Origin: Serratia surfactantfaciens
GTDB taxonomy: Bacteria > Pseudomonadota > Gammaproteobacteria > Enterobacterales > Enterobacteriaceae
Assembly: GCF_001642805.2 (NCBI RefSeq)
Contig: NZ_CP016948.1
Location: 3,348,001 to 3,412,000, forward strand
Length of the DNA: 64,000 nt
Direction of reading: 5' to 3'
The notes under the pieces were generated by a model that worked only from the letters and a program-made list of their open reading frames with translations, ran no database searches and had not been told where the DNA came from. Position numbers and translations under genes: made by a program. Shown piece after piece: positions 30,232 to 40,410 of the stretch (the stretch's first letter is position 1; the number at the start of each line of letters is the position of its first letter).

Positions 30232-30750
30232 ATGGAAAGCTCGTTTGCCCCCATAGAACAAATGCTGAATTTCCGCGCCACCCGGCAGAAAGATTTCCCT
30301 TATCAGGAAATCCTGCTGACCCGCCTGTGCATGCACATGCAAGGTAAATTGCTGGAAAATCGCAATAAAATGCTGAAGGCGCAGGGGATTAACGAAACAC
30401 TGTTTATGGCGCTGATTACCCTGGATGCGCAGGAAAGCCACAGCATCCAACCTTCTGAGCTAAGCTCTGCCTTAGGCTCCTCGCGCACCAATGCAACCCG
30501 CATCGCCGACGAGCTGGAGAAACGCGGTTGGATCGAGCGCCGGGAAAGCGACAACGATCGCCGCTGCCTGCATCTGCATCTGACGCCGCAGGGGGAAGAA
30601 TTTCTCAGTCAACTGCTGCCGCCGCAGCACCAATGTCTGCATTTCCTGTGGTCCACGCTGACCGACGATGAGCAAAAACAGCTGGAACAGCTGACGCGCA
30701 AATTGCTGGCACGTCTGGATCAAATGGAAATCACAGAACAGTTATCCTAA
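30232..30750 (+). CDS. mprA: MarR-family repressor MprA (EmrR)
   Basis: A 172-residue MarR-type repressor. The winged helix (about 70-120) has [20 protein letters not shown] and a [15 protein letters not shown] wing. E. coli MprA represses emrAB and is released by uncouplers and phenolic drugs. Here it heads a putative operon of outer-membrane factor, emrA and emrB, starting 28 nt before the next gene. Confidence 0.93.
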   Translation: MESSFAPIEQMLNFRATRQKDFPYQEILLTRLCMHMQGKLLENRNKMLKAQGINETLFMALITLDAQESHSIQPSELSSALGSSRTNATRIADELEKRGWIERRESDNDRRCLHLHLTPQGEEFLSQLLPPQHQCLHFLWSTLTDDEQKQLEQLTRKLLARLDQMEITEQLS

Positions 30751-30778
30751 TTCACAATTTCTGTTCAGGTACCTACTT

Positions 30779-32230
30779 ATGCGATCCCCATTTAACTGGA
30801 GATTCACCCCGCTGTTCGCCGTGTTGCTGCTGGCCGGGTGCGCTTCGACCGATAATATTGCTCCGCAATCCACGCTGATGGATCCGCAGAGCCTGCAGTT
30901 GGCTCAGCCGAAAGTCAGCTCGCTGGCCGTCAGCCCGCAGTGGTGGCGCGCCCTCAAGGATCCGCAGTTGGACACGTTGATGACGCAGACGCTGCAAAGC
31001 TCGCCGACCCTGCGCCAGGCCGCCGCCCGCGTACGTGAAGCGCAGAGCGTGGTGGGCGAAGCCAACGCAGCCAACGGGCCGAACCTGGATCTGAACGCCA
31101 GCACCCAGCGCCAGCGCATACCGCAAAACGTCAATATGGGGCTGGGGTATCCACAAAAACCTATCTATGAAAGCTCCAACTCACTGGGGTTAAATTTGGC
31201 GTATGAATTCGACTGGTGGGGCAAATACCGCAACCAGGTGAACGCCGCCAAGGCGCAAGTGAACGCCGCACGCGCCGAGCAGGAACAGGCGGCGCTGACG
31301 CTGACCAGTTCGGTAGCCTCCGCCTACTACCAGCTGCAGAGCAACCTGGCGCTCGAGAAGCTGCTGCAGCAGGAAGTGAACAACAATGAACGGCTGACCG
31401 CGCTGCGCCAACAACGCTATCAGGCCGGCCTGACCGCCGTCGACGTGCCGCAACAAACCCAGGCGCAGTCCGATGCCGCCAAGCAGCAGATCCTGCAGTT
31501 GCAGTCGCAAATCGAACAGCTCAGACACCAGCTCGCCGCGCTGGCGGGCCAGGGGCCGAACGCCATGCAGCACCTTCGTCAGGTGCCGCTGCCCGCCGAC
31601 AACCTGATGGCGCCGCAGGGCGAGCTGACGGCGGATCTGCTGGGCAAGCGCCCGGACATCGCCGCGCAGCGCCAGCTGGTGGAGTCTTACAGCCAGCGCG
31701 TCAGCGCCGCGCGCAAAGAGTTTTACCCCAGCCTGACCATTTCAGCCTTCGCCGGTCTGATGACCACCAATGTCGGTGGCACCAACCCGAACCTGTTTGA
31801 AGCGGCCAGCCAGGCCTGGAACGTGATGCCGGCGATTTCGCTGCCGATCTTCCACGCCGGGGCGCTGCGCAGCAAGCTGGGCGAGGAATCCGCGCTGTAT
31901 GACGAAGCGGTGGAATCCTATAACCAAACCATCCTGAATGCGGTACAGGAAACCGCCGACGCCATCACTATCCAGCAGAGCTCTGCGCAACAGCAGCTGC
32001 AGGCGGCGTCCGCGGCCCAGTCGATGCAACAGGTGTACCAGGTCGCCAGTGCCCGTTACCAGGCAGGGATTATCGGGCGCGACGATCTGTTGACCAGCCA
32101 GACGCAGCTATTGCAGCAGCAACAGGCGGAGTTGAATGCCAGCAGCAATTTACTGCAGGCGAAGATAGGACTGATCCGCGCGCTGGGCGGTGGCTATCAG
32201 GCCCCGGCCGCAGCGGATTCGAAAGCATAA
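30779..32230 (+). CDS. TolC/NodT-type outer-membrane efflux lipoprotein
   Basis: A 483-residue outer-membrane factor with a lipoprotein signal (LLLAGC, lipid anchor on Cys21). Two repeated TolC-like alpha-hairpin domains follow, with NodT-family landmarks PQWWRALKDPQLD, LNLAYEFDWWGKYR and LLGKRPDIAAQR. It should form the outer-membrane channel for EmrAB. E. coli emrAB has no such gene and borrows TolC, so its position between mprA and emrA is notable. Confidence 0.9.
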   Translation: MRSPFNWRFTPLFAVLLLAGCASTDNIAPQSTLMDPQSLQLAQPKVSSLAVSPQWWRALKDPQLDTLMTQTLQSSPTLRQAAARVREAQSVVGEANAANGPNLDLNASTQRQRIPQNVNMGLGYPQKPIYESSNSLGLNLAYEFDWWGKYRNQVNAAKAQVNAARAEQEQAALTLTSSVASAYYQLQSNLALEKLLQQEVNNNERLTALRQQRYQAGLTAVDVPQQTQAQSDAAKQQILQLQSQIEQLRHQLAALAGQGPNAMQHLRQVPLPADNLMAPQGELTADLLGKRPDIAAQRQLVESYSQRVSAARKEFYPSLTISAFAGLMTTNVGGTNPNLFEAASQAWNVMPAISLPIFHAGALRSKLGEESALYDEAVESYNQTILNAVQETADAITIQQSSAQQQLQAASAAQSMQQVYQVASARYQAGIIGRDDLLTSQTQLLQQQQAELNASSNLLQAKIGLIRALGGGYQAPAAADSKA

Positions 32231-32253
32231 TAATATAAGGCTTGGAGAACACC

Positions 32254-33426
32254 ATGAGCGCAAGCGCGGAAATCCAAAACCCGCAGCAGCCGAACGGCAA
32301 AAAGAAGCAGCGCAAGTTTTGGCTGCTGTTGTTGACGGCTATTTTCATTGTTATAGGGGTGGCTTACTTAGTGTATTGGTTCCTGGTACTGCGTCATCAC
32401 CAGGAAACCGACGACGCCTACGTCTCCGGCAACCAGGTGCAGATCATGGCCCAGGTGTCAGGCAGCGTGAACAGCGTCAATTTTGACAACACCGACTACG
32501 TCAAACAGGGCGACGTGCTGCTGACGCTCGATCCGACCGATGCCGAGCAGGCGTTTGAACGCGCCAAGACCGGCCTGGCCAACAGCGTGCGTCAAACCCA
32601 CCAGCTGATCATCAACAGCAAGCAGTATCAGGCCAACATCGCCCTGCGCAAGACCGATCTGAGCAAGGCCGAGAACGATCTGAAACGCCGCGTGGTGCTG
32701 GGTAGCGTTGACGCCATCGGCCGCGAAGAGCTGCAACACGCTCGCGATGCGGTCGACAGCGCCAAGGCCGCGCTGGAAGTGGCGGTGCAGCAATACAACG
32801 CCAACCAGGCGATGGTGCTGAATACCCCGCTGGAACAGCAGCCGGCGATCCAACAGGCCGCCGCGCAGATGCGCGACGCCTGGCTGGCGCTGCAGCGTAC
32901 CAAAGTTGTCAGCCCAATTACCGGTTATGTTTCGCGCCGCAGCGTGCAGGTGGGTGCGCAAATTGCCGCCGGTTCGCCGCTGATGGCGGTGGTGCCGGCC
33001 GATCACATCTGGGTTGACGCCAACTTCAAGGAAACCCAGATCGCCAACATGCGCATCGGCCAGCCGGCGACGGTGGTCAGCGACGTGTACGGTGACGACG
33101 TGGTGTATCAGGGCAAAGTGGTCGGTATCGACATGGGCACCGGCAGCGCCTTCTCGCTACTGCCGGCGCAGAACGCCACCGGCAACTGGATCAAGGTGGT
33201 GCAACGCCTGCCGGTGCGTATTGAGCTCGACGCCAAGCAGGTTGCCGATCATCCGCTGCGCATCGGCCTGTCGACGCTGGTGACCGTCGACACCGCCAAT
33301 CTGGACGGCCACGTGCTGGCCGACGTGGTGCGCGATAAACCGCTGTACCAGAGCAACGCGTTGGCGTTGAATCTGGCGCCGGTTAATCAGCTGATCGCCG
33401 ACGTGATCCATGCGAACGCCGGCTAA
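32254..33426 (+). CDS. emrA: multidrug efflux membrane-fusion protein EmrA
   Basis: A 390-residue periplasmic adaptor starting MSASAEIQNPQQ, with GGAG 8 nt upstream. One N-terminal helix (about 26-46) is followed by the lipoyl-like half ETDDAYVSGNQVQIMAQVSG, a long coiled-coil hairpin (about 100-205) and a beta-barrel (SPITGYVSRRSVQVGAQI). It matches E. coli EmrA throughout. It links EmrB to an outer-membrane channel. Confidence 0.95.
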   Translation: MSASAEIQNPQQPNGKKKQRKFWLLLLTAIFIVIGVAYLVYWFLVLRHHQETDDAYVSGNQVQIMAQVSGSVNSVNFDNTDYVKQGDVLLTLDPTDAEQAFERAKTGLANSVRQTHQLIINSKQYQANIALRKTDLSKAENDLKRRVVLGSVDAIGREELQHARDAVDSAKAALEVAVQQYNANQAMVLNTPLEQQPAIQQAAAQMRDAWLALQRTKVVSPITGYVSRRSVQVGAQIAAGSPLMAVVPADHIWVDANFKETQIANMRIGQPATVVSDVYGDDVVYQGKVVGIDMGTGSAFSLLPAQNATGNWIKVVQRLPVRIELDAKQVADHPLRIGLSTLVTVDTANLDGHVLADVVRDKPLYQSNALALNLAPVNQLIADVIHANAG

Positions 33427-33443
33427 GCGCGCGGGAGGCCATC

Positions 33444-34982
33444 TTGCCACAGAAACCGCTTGAAGGCGCCCAGCTCGCCTGGATGACGGTCGCGCTCGCC
33501 ATGGCGACCTTCATGCAGGTGCTGGACTCCACCATCGCCAACGTGGCGATCCCCACCATTGCCGGTAACCTCGGGTCTTCCAACTCGCAGGGCACCTGGG
33601 TGATCACCTCGTTCGGCGTGGCGAACGCCATCTCGATCCCGATCACCGGCTGGCTGGCGAAGCGCATCGGCGAAGTGCGGCTGTTCCTCTGGTCCACCGC
33701 GCTGTTCGTCCTCGCCTCCTGGCTGTGCGGCATCTCCAACAGCCTCGGCATGCTGATCTTCTTCCGCGTGATCCAGGGCGTGGTGGCCGGGCCGCTGATC
33801 CCGCTGTCGCAGAGCCTGTTGCTGAACAACTACCCGCCCGCCAAGCGAGCGATGGCCCTGGCGCTCTGGTCGATGACCGTTATCGTCGCGCCGATCTTCG
33901 GGCCGATCCTCGGCGGCTACATCAGCGACAACTACCATTGGGGCTGGATCTTCTTCATCAACATCCCGATCGGCGCCTTCGTTATCATGGCGGCGATGGC
34001 GACGTTGAAGGGGCGAGAAACCAAAACCGAGATCAAGCCGATCGACACCGTCGGCCTGGTGCTGCTGATCGTCGGCATCGGTTCGCTGCAGGTGATGCTA
34101 GACCAGGGCAAGGAGCTAGACTGGTTCAACTCGACCGAGATCATCACCCTAACCGTGGTGGCGGTGGTGGCGCTGCTGTTCCTGGTGGTGTGGGAGCTGA
34201 CGGACGACCACCCGGTGGTGGATCTGTCGCTGTTCAAGTCGCGTAACTTCACCATCGGCTGTCTGTGCATCAGCCTGGCCTACATGCTGTACTTCGGCGC
34301 CATCGTGCTGTTGCCGCAGCTGCTGCAAGAGGTGTACGGCTATACCGCCACCTGGGCGGGGCTGGCTTCGGCGCCGGTCGGGCTGATCCCGGTGCTGCTG
34401 TCGCCGATCATCGGTAAGTTCGGCAACCGGCTCGACATGCGCAAGCTGGTGACCTTCAGCTTCATCATGTATGCCGTGTGCTTCTACTGGCGCGCCTATA
34501 CCTTTGAACCGGGCATGGACTTCGGCGCTTCGGCGTGGCCGCAGTTCGTTCAAGGCTTCGCCATCGCCTGCTTCTTCATGCCGTTGACCACCATCACGCT
34601 GTCCGGCCTGCCGCCGGAACGCATGGCGGCGGCATCGAGCCTGTCGAACTTTACGCGAACGCTGGCGGGCTCGATCGGCACCTCGATCACCACCACCCTG
34701 TGGACGCAGCGCGAATCGCAGCATCACGCGCAGCTGACGGAGTTCGTCAACCCTTACAATCCGCAGTCGCAGGAGATGTACCGACAGCTGGAGCAGCTCG
34801 GCATGAGCAAGCAGCAGGCGTCGGCCTACATCGCCAACGAGATCACCGCGCAGGGCCTGATCATCTCCGCCAACGAGATCTTCTGGCTGTCGGCCGGGGT
34901 ATTCCTGGTGCTGCTGGCGCTGGTGTGGGTGGCGAAACCGCCGTTCAGTTCCGGCGGCGGCGGGGGCGGCGGCGCTCACTAA
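33444..34982 (+). CDS. emrB: multidrug efflux MFS transporter EmrB
   Basis: A 512-residue, 14-helix DHA2 drug/proton antiporter. It starts at TTG (33444) with GGGAGG 5 nt upstream; that start reproduces the E. coli KPLEGAQL opening. Motifs include VLDSTIANVAIPTI in helix 1 and GPILGGYISD in helix 5. The glycine-rich tail before AH is also found in E. coli EmrB. Known substrates in E. coli include uncouplers and nalidixic acid. Confidence 0.95.
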   Translation: MPQKPLEGAQLAWMTVALAMATFMQVLDSTIANVAIPTIAGNLGSSNSQGTWVITSFGVANAISIPITGWLAKRIGEVRLFLWSTALFVLASWLCGISNSLGMLIFFRVIQGVVAGPLIPLSQSLLLNNYPPAKRAMALALWSMTVIVAPIFGPILGGYISDNYHWGWIFFINIPIGAFVIMAAMATLKGRETKTEIKPIDTVGLVLLIVGIGSLQVMLDQGKELDWFNSTEIITLTVVAVVALLFLVVWELTDDHPVVDLSLFKSRNFTIGCLCISLAYMLYFGAIVLLPQLLQEVYGYTATWAGLASAPVGLIPVLLSPIIGKFGNRLDMRKLVTFSFIMYAVCFYWRAYTFEPGMDFGASAWPQFVQGFAIACFFMPLTTITLSGLPPERMAAASSLSNFTRTLAGSIGTSITTTLWTQRESQHHAQLTEFVNPYNPQSQEMYRQLEQLGMSKQQASAYIANEITAQGLIISANEIFWLSAGVFLVLLALVWVAKPPFSSGGGGGGGAH

Positions 34983-34997
34983 GCTTCAATAAACGAA

Positions 34998-35026
34998 ACG
35001 GGCGCCCTGAGGCGCCCGTTTTTTTA
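34998..35026. terminator. terminator of the emr operon (probably bidirectional)
   Basis: ACGGGCGCC (34998-35006) pairs with GGCGCCCGT (35011-35019), with a run of T on the plus strand. It lies between convergent emrB and yfiF. Confidence 0.9.
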
Positions 35027-35042
35027 TCCGACGAAATAAAGA

Positions 35043-36131
35043 TTACGCCTGATTCTGACGCCACCAGTCCGCCAGCAGAATGCCGGTCGCGACGGAAACG
35101 TTCAGGCTTTCCACCTTGCCGGTGCCGCCGATGGACACGTTCATGTCGCCTTGCTGCCAGGCGCTGTCGCTCAGACCGTCGCGCTCCTGGCCCAGCACCA
35201 GCACCATCTTGGCCGGCAGCTTGGCCTGCGCCAGCGCGGTGCCTTTGTGGCTGGAGGTGGTGACGATGGTGTAGCCCGCTTTGCGGAAGGTATCCAGCAC
35301 CGACAGGAAATCGTCGGCGTTGATCGCCTTGATATGCTCCGCGCCGCCTTCTGCGGTGCGCACCGCCGCGCCGGACTCCAGCAGCGCTGGATCCTGCAGC
35401 AGCACGCCGTTGACGCCGAAGTGGGCGCAAGAACGGACGATGGCGCCCAGGTTATGCGGGTTGCCCACTTCTTCCAGCGCCAGCACGCAGTCGGTCGCCG
35501 GCGCGGTTTTCAGGTAGCTCTGCGCATCCAGACCCTGACGTTTTTTGATCAGGAAGCACACGCCGCCGTGGTGCTCGGTGCCGGAAGCCTTGGCCAGCTC
35601 TTCCTCGTCCACCACGTGGTAGGCTTTGCGGTTCGCCGCCATCCAGCGCAGCGCTTCGCGGAAGCGCGGGGTGACCGACTGCACGAACCAGGCGCGCACG
35701 ATCGCTTCCGGACGGCTGGCGAACAGCGCCTGACAGGCGTTTTCACCGTAAACGCGGGTTTCTTCCGCGCGCTGGCGGCGCAACTGTTCCGGATCGATAA
35801 AGCTTTTGCCGCTGATGCCGCCGTGATCGAACGCCGGCTCTTCATTCGGCGCGCGCGAAACGGTTCTCCACGGCGACTCGTTGCCACCGCGATCTTCTGA
35901 GCGCGCCGGACGGCGAGGACGATCGCTTTCACTGCGGCGGGAGTCGGCGCCGCGACGATCGTTGCCGCCGCGCGCCTTGTCTTGGCCGGTGCGGCCCGAG
36001 CGCGCACCGTCAGCCGGACGGCCTTTGCCGGCCGGACGTTTATTCTTGTTGCGGTCGTCGCCGTTGTCGTCGTCGCTGCGGACGTACATCACTTTGACTT
36101 TACCGTTCTTGCCACTAAATGAATCGTTCAT
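35043..36131 (-). CDS. yfiF: SpoU-family tRNA/rRNA methyltransferase YfiF
   Basis: A 362-residue SPOUT methyltransferase. The start [20 protein letters not shown] matches E. coli YfiF. Residues about 15-100 are a low-complexity Arg/Gly/Asp-rich tail, probably disordered and RNA-binding. A substrate-binding domain follows, then the trefoil-knot domain with [25 protein letters not shown] and [11 protein letters not shown]. The RNA target is not established. Confidence 0.92.
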   Translation of the reverse strand: MNDSFSGKNGKVKVMYVRSDDDNGDDRNKNKRPAGKGRPADGARSGRTGQDKARGGNDRRGADSRRSESDRPRRPARSEDRGGNESPWRTVSRAPNEEPAFDHGGISGKSFIDPEQLRRQRAEETRVYGENACQALFASRPEAIVRAWFVQSVTPRFREALRWMAANRKAYHVVDEEELAKASGTEHHGGVCFLIKKRQGLDAQSYLKTAPATDCVLALEEVGNPHNLGAIVRSCAHFGVNGVLLQDPALLESGAAVRTAEGGAEHIKAINADDFLSVLDTFRKAGYTIVTTSSHKGTALAQAKLPAKMVLVLGQERDGLSDSAWQQGDMNVSIGGTGKVESLNVSVATGILLADWWRQNQA

Positions 36132-36338
36132 TGTCTTCTCCACCAACGCGCAGGGCGCGAAGATTACCTGATGTTGGTGCATGAAGCCACCAACTTGCGC
36201 TAAAAGCTCCCAACTATCACATCCATTGAACAAACCTCATTGTTCATGCGCCGGGTTTTGCCGATAATTGTCAGCATTAAAGAAACATCTCCGCAACCGC
36301 GTTGCGGGGACCATGCTTTCTCTATACCCGAGGTCAAC

Positions 36339-36758
36339 ATGAATACAGTTTGTGCAGCTTGCAATGCCACCAACCGTGTGCCGGAAGAACGTCTGGCGGA
36401 CAACGCGAAATGCGGCCGCTGCGGCCACGAGCTCTTCGACGGTGAAGTGATCAACGCCACCGCCGCCACGCTGGACCAGTTGCTGCAGGACGATCTGCCG
36501 GTCGTGGTCGATTTCTGGGCGCCGTGGTGCGGTCCGTGCCGCAGCTTTGCGCCGATCTTCGAAGACGTGGCCGAAGAGCGCGCCGGCAAGGTGCGCTTCG
36601 TGAAAGTGAACACCGAAGCCGAGCCGGAGCTGAGCGCCCGTTTCCGCATCCGCAGCATCCCGACCATTATGGTGTTCCGTCAGGGCAAGATGGTCGACAT
36701 GCTTAACGGCGCGATGCCGAAAGCGCCGTTTGACAACTGGCTCAACGAGTTGGTGTGA
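36339..36758 (+). CDS. trxC: thioredoxin 2 (TrxC)
   Basis: A 139-residue thioredoxin with an N-terminal zinc-binding extension (C5xxC8 and C25xxC28) and the active site WCGPC (Cys64, Cys67). E. coli trxC is induced by OxyR during oxidative stress. The start MNTVCAACN fits the family; the longer open frame upstream is leader DNA. It is divergent from yfiF, as in E. coli. Confidence 0.95.
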   Translation: MNTVCAACNATNRVPEERLADNAKCGRCGHELFDGEVINATAATLDQLLQDDLPVVVDFWAPWCGPCRSFAPIFEDVAEERAGKVRFVKVNTEAEPELSARFRIRSIPTIMVFRQGKMVDMLNGAMPKAPFDNWLNELV

Positions 36759-36809
36759 TTCGGCAAGTATAGGCCGTATCCCGCCATCGCGCGCGAACGC
36801 CCCCGATCG

Positions 36810-36836
36810 AGCCCGCCTCTCCCGGCGGGCTTTTTT
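36810..36836 (+). terminator. terminator of trxC
   Basis: AGCCCGCC pairs with GGCGGGCT around TCTCCC, followed by T's (36831-36836). Confidence 0.88.
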
Positions 36837-36871
36837 CTGCGTTACAATAGCGGTTTTTCCCCAGGATCGTT

Positions 36872-37561
36872 ATGACCGACAACGCCGTACTTCGCCTGCG
36901 CCAATTCCGTTTAGACCGCGCCACCCGCCCCTTCCTGGCGCGCGGTTGCCGGGTGGCGCGTTGTCAGGGTTGCCTGCTGCCGCATAAAAACTGCCTGTGC
37001 GACACCATTCGCCCGCAGCAGGCCGGCAGCCGTTTCTGCCTGATCATGTTCGGCGCCGAGCCGCTCAAGCCCAGCAATACCGGCCGCCTGATCGCCGATA
37101 TCCTGCCGGACACCCAGGCGTTCCTCTGGTCACGCACCGAGATCGATCCCGCCCTGCTGGCGGCCATCAACGATCCGACGCGGCAGCCTTACGTGGTGTT
37201 TCCCGCCTCTTACGCCGACGCCGAACGCCCGGTGTTCAGCGAGCTGCCCGCCGGCGGTAAACCGCCGCTGTTCATCATGCTGGACGGCACCTGGGCGGAA
37301 GCGCGCAAAATGTTCCGTAAAAGCCCGTACCTCAATCAATTCCCGGTATTTTCCCTCAACGTCGACGCCGCATCGGATTATCAGCTGCGCGAAGCCAGCC
37401 GCGCCGAGCAACACTGTACGGCGGAAGTGGCCGCCGCCCTGCTGCAACAGGCGGGCGATCTGCCGGCCGCTGACGGATTGAATCAGCATTTCCGCTATTT
37501 CCGTCAACAGTATCTGGCGGGAAAACCGACCCGGCCGGAGGCACCGGTCACAGCAATGTAG
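36872..37561 (+). CDS. tapT: tRNA-uridine aminocarboxypropyltransferase TapT (YfiP, DTW domain)
   Basis: A 229-residue DTW-domain protein. It has an N-terminal cysteine cluster (CQGCLLPHKNCLCD), SNTGRLIADIL, and the family motif LDGTWAEARKM. E. coli TapT makes acp3U at position 47 of tRNA from SAM. The order yfiF-trxC-tapT-patZ-pssA is conserved with E. coli. Confidence 0.92.
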   Translation: MTDNAVLRLRQFRLDRATRPFLARGCRVARCQGCLLPHKNCLCDTIRPQQAGSRFCLIMFGAEPLKPSNTGRLIADILPDTQAFLWSRTEIDPALLAAINDPTRQPYVVFPASYADAERPVFSELPAGGKPPLFIMLDGTWAEARKMFRKSPYLNQFPVFSLNVDAASDYQLREASRAEQHCTAEVAAALLQQAGDLPAADGLNQHFRYFRQQYLAGKPTRPEAPVTAM

Positions 37562-37609
37562 CCATAAAGCGCCTAAAATCAGGCGTAACGTTGCCAAAAG
37601 GAGCCGTGC

Positions 37610-40258
37610 ATGAGCCAGCGAGGGTTAGAAGCGCTACTACGTCCCAAATCGATCGCCGTTCTGGGCGCTTCGCAACAGCCGGGCCGCGCCGGCAACCTGA
37701 TGATGAGCAACCTGCTGGCCGGCGGTTTCAGCGGGCCTATCTTGCCGGTCACGCCGCGCTACAAGGCGGTATGCGGCGTCATGGCCTATCCCGACGTCGC
37801 CAGCCTGCCGCTGACGCCGGATCTGGCGATCATCTGCACCCACGCCGACCGCAATCTGGCGCTGATCGAAGCGCTGGGCCAACGCGGTTGTAAAACCGCC
37901 ATCGTGCTCTCTTCGCCACCGGAACAGTTCGCCGAGCTGAAAGCCTGCGCGCAGCGCTACGCCATGCGGCTGCTGGGCCCCAACAGCCTGGGATTGCTGG
38001 CGCCGTGGCAGGGCATCAACGCCAGCTTCTCGCCGGTGCCTATCCAAAAAGGCAAGCTGGCGTTTATCTCGCAGTCCGCCGCCGTGGCCAACACCATTCT
38101 CGATTGGGCGCAACAGCGCGAGGTCGGCTTCTCCTATTTCATTGCGCTGGGCGACAGCCTGGATATCGACGTCGACGATCTACTCGACTTTTTGGCGCGC
38201 GACGGCAAGACCAGCGCCATCCTGCTGTATCTCGAAAACATCAGCGACGCGCGGCGTTTTCTCTCCGCTTCGCGCAGCGCCTCACGCAACAAACCCATTC
38301 TGGTGATCAAAAGCGGCCGCAGCCAACAGGCGCAACTGTTGCTCAACAGCCAGCTGGGGCTGGACGCCGCCTATGACGCCGCCATCCAGCGCGCCGGTCT
38401 GCTGCGCGTGCAGGATACTCACGAGTTGTTCTCGGCGGTGGAAACCCTCAGCCATATGCACCCGCTGCGCGGCGAGCGGCTGATGATCGTCAGCAACGGT
38501 GCGGCGCCGGCGGCGATGGCGCTGGACGAGCTGCTCGGGCGCAACGGCAAGCTGGCGACGCTGAGCGATAAGAGCCTGGCGACGTTGAGCGATGCGCTGC
38601 CGGATTTCATTCGCGCCGGCAACCCGCTCGATCTGCGCGACGACGCGACGCCGCAGCGTTACCTGGCGGCGCTCGAAGCGCTGCTCGACAGCCACGACTA
38701 TGACGCGCTGCTGCTGATCCACGCGCCGAGCGCGGCCGCGCCGGGCACCGCCACGGCGCAGCGGCTGATCGACGCGCTGCACCGCCATGCGCGCGGCAAG
38801 CGCATCACGTTGCTGACCAACTGGTGTGGCGAATACTCCTCGCAAGAGGCGCGACGGCTGTTTACCGAAGCCGCCATTCCCACCTACCGTACGCCGGAAG
38901 GCGCGGTCACCGCCTTTATGCATATGGTGGAATACCGCCGCAACCAGAAGCAGCTGAAAGAGACGCCGGCGCTGCCGGTTGGCCTGACCGCCAACACCGC
39001 CGACGCCCACCGTCTGATCCACCAGGCGCTGGCCGAAGGGGCCACACAGCTGGATACCCACGAGGTGCAATCCATCCTGCAGGCCTATGACCTGAGCACC
39101 CTGCCAACCTGGATCGCCGAAGACAGTGCCGAGGCGGTACACATCGCCGAACAGATCGGCTATCCGGTGGCGCTGAAGCTGCGTTCGCCGGATATCCCGC
39201 ACAAATCGGAAGTTCAGGGCGTGATGCTTTATCTGCGCACCGCGACCGAAGTGCAACGCGCGGCGGAGGCGATCCTCGACCGCGTGAAGCGCACCTATCC
39301 GCAGGCGCGTATCCACGGCCTGTTGGTGCAGAGCATGGCCAACCGCGCCGGCGCCCAGGAACTGCGCATCGCGGTGGAACAGGATGCCATTTTCGGCCCG
39401 CTGATCATGCTGGGCGAAGGCGGCGTGGAGTGGCGTCAGGAAAATCAGGTGGCGGTCGCGCTGCCGCCGCTGAATATGGCGCTGGCGCGTTATCTGGTGC
39501 TGCAGGCGGTGAAAGGCGGCAAGATCCGCGGGCGCAGCGCGCTGCGGCCTTTAGACATCCCCGGGCTAAGCCGCTTGCTGGTGCAGGTTTCCAACCTGAT
39601 CCTCGATTGCCCGGAGATCGCCCGGCTGGATATTCACCCGGTGCTGGCTTCCGGCAGCGAATTCACCCTGCTGGACGTTTCGATGCAGCTCGCGCCGTTC
39701 AGCGGCGATCCGCAGGCGCGGCTGGCGATCCGCCCTTATCCGCATGAGCTGGAGGAAACCATCGCGCTGAAAGACGGCAGCCAGTGCCTGTTCCGCCCGA
39801 TCCTGCCCGAAGACGAACCGGCGCTGAAGCATTTCATCGACCGGGTGACCAAGGAAGATCTCTATTATCGCTACTTCAGCGAGATCAGCGAGTTTACCCA
39901 TGACGATTTGGCCAACATGACGCAGATCGACTACGATCGAGAAATGGCCTTTGTGGCGGTGCGCGCAGACGAAATCATCGGCGTGACCCGCGCGTTGTCC
40001 GATCCGGACAACACCGATGCCGAGTTCGCCGTGCTGGTGCGTTCCGACCTGAAAGGGCTGGGGCTGGGCCGGCAACTGCTGGAAAAAATGATCGCCTATG
40101 CGCGCGCCCATGGCCTGACCCGCCTGAGCGGCATCACCATGCCGAATAACCGTGGCATGATCGCGCTGGCTCAGCGGCTGGGCTTTGGTATCGAGGTGCA
40201 GCTTGAGGACGGCATCGTCAATTTGACGCTGCCGCTGCAGGCCGCCGACGCGCAGTGA
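37610..40258 (+). CDS. patZ: protein lysine acetyltransferase PatZ (Pka/YfiQ)
   Basis: An 882-residue two-part enzyme. Residues about 1-690 form an inactive NDP-forming acyl-CoA synthetase region (CoA-binding LRPKSIAVLGASQQPGRAGN; ATP-grasp part ALKLRSPDIPHKSEVQGV). Residues about 720-880 form a GNAT acetyltransferase (DLKGLGLGRQLLEKM). PatZ acetylates acetyl-CoA synthetase and other proteins and responds to cAMP-CRP in E. coli. Confidence 0.93.
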   Translation: MSQRGLEALLRPKSIAVLGASQQPGRAGNLMMSNLLAGGFSGPILPVTPRYKAVCGVMAYPDVASLPLTPDLAIICTHADRNLALIEALGQRGCKTAIVLSSPPEQFAELKACAQRYAMRLLGPNSLGLLAPWQGINASFSPVPIQKGKLAFISQSAAVANTILDWAQQREVGFSYFIALGDSLDIDVDDLLDFLARDGKTSAILLYLENISDARRFLSASRSASRNKPILVIKSGRSQQAQLLLNSQLGLDAAYDAAIQRAGLLRVQDTHELFSAVETLSHMHPLRGERLMIVSNGAAPAAMALDELLGRNGKLATLSDKSLATLSDALPDFIRAGNPLDLRDDATPQRYLAALEALLDSHDYDALLLIHAPSAAAPGTATAQRLIDALHRHARGKRITLLTNWCGEYSSQEARRLFTEAAIPTYRTPEGAVTAFMHMVEYRRNQKQLKETPALPVGLTANTADAHRLIHQALAEGATQLDTHEVQSILQAYDLSTLPTWIAEDSAEAVHIAEQIGYPVALKLRSPDIPHKSEVQGVMLYLRTATEVQRAAEAILDRVKRTYPQARIHGLLVQSMANRAGAQELRIAVEQDAIFGPLIMLGEGGVEWRQENQVAVALPPLNMALARYLVLQAVKGGKIRGRSALRPLDIPGLSRLLVQVSNLILDCPEIARLDIHPVLASGSEFTLLDVSMQLAPFSGDPQARLAIRPYPHELEETIALKDGSQCLFRPILPEDEPALKHFIDRVTKEDLYYRYFSEISEFTHDDLANMTQIDYDREMAFVAVRADEIIGVTRALSDPDNTDAEFAVLVRSDLKGLGLGRQLLEKMIAYARAHGLTRLSGITMPNNRGMIALAQRLGFGIEVQLEDGIVNLTLPLQAADAQ

Positions 40259-40410
40259 CCTGCGTCGCAATGCGCTACGAATCCACCACTTAACGCCAAA
40301 ACATACGCACAATCGAGGCAACTAATGGTATTATCGCCCGATTATTCGGTTTATTGTTTTTAAGCCTGTGGCGTTCCGGCCATCAATCATGAGAGAAGAA
40401 GCGCACTGTG

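Noticed and set aside
34945..34979. Glycine-rich tail of EmrB as a frameshift or repeat artefact
   Set aside because: E. coli EmrB ends in the same way, so it is a conserved feature.
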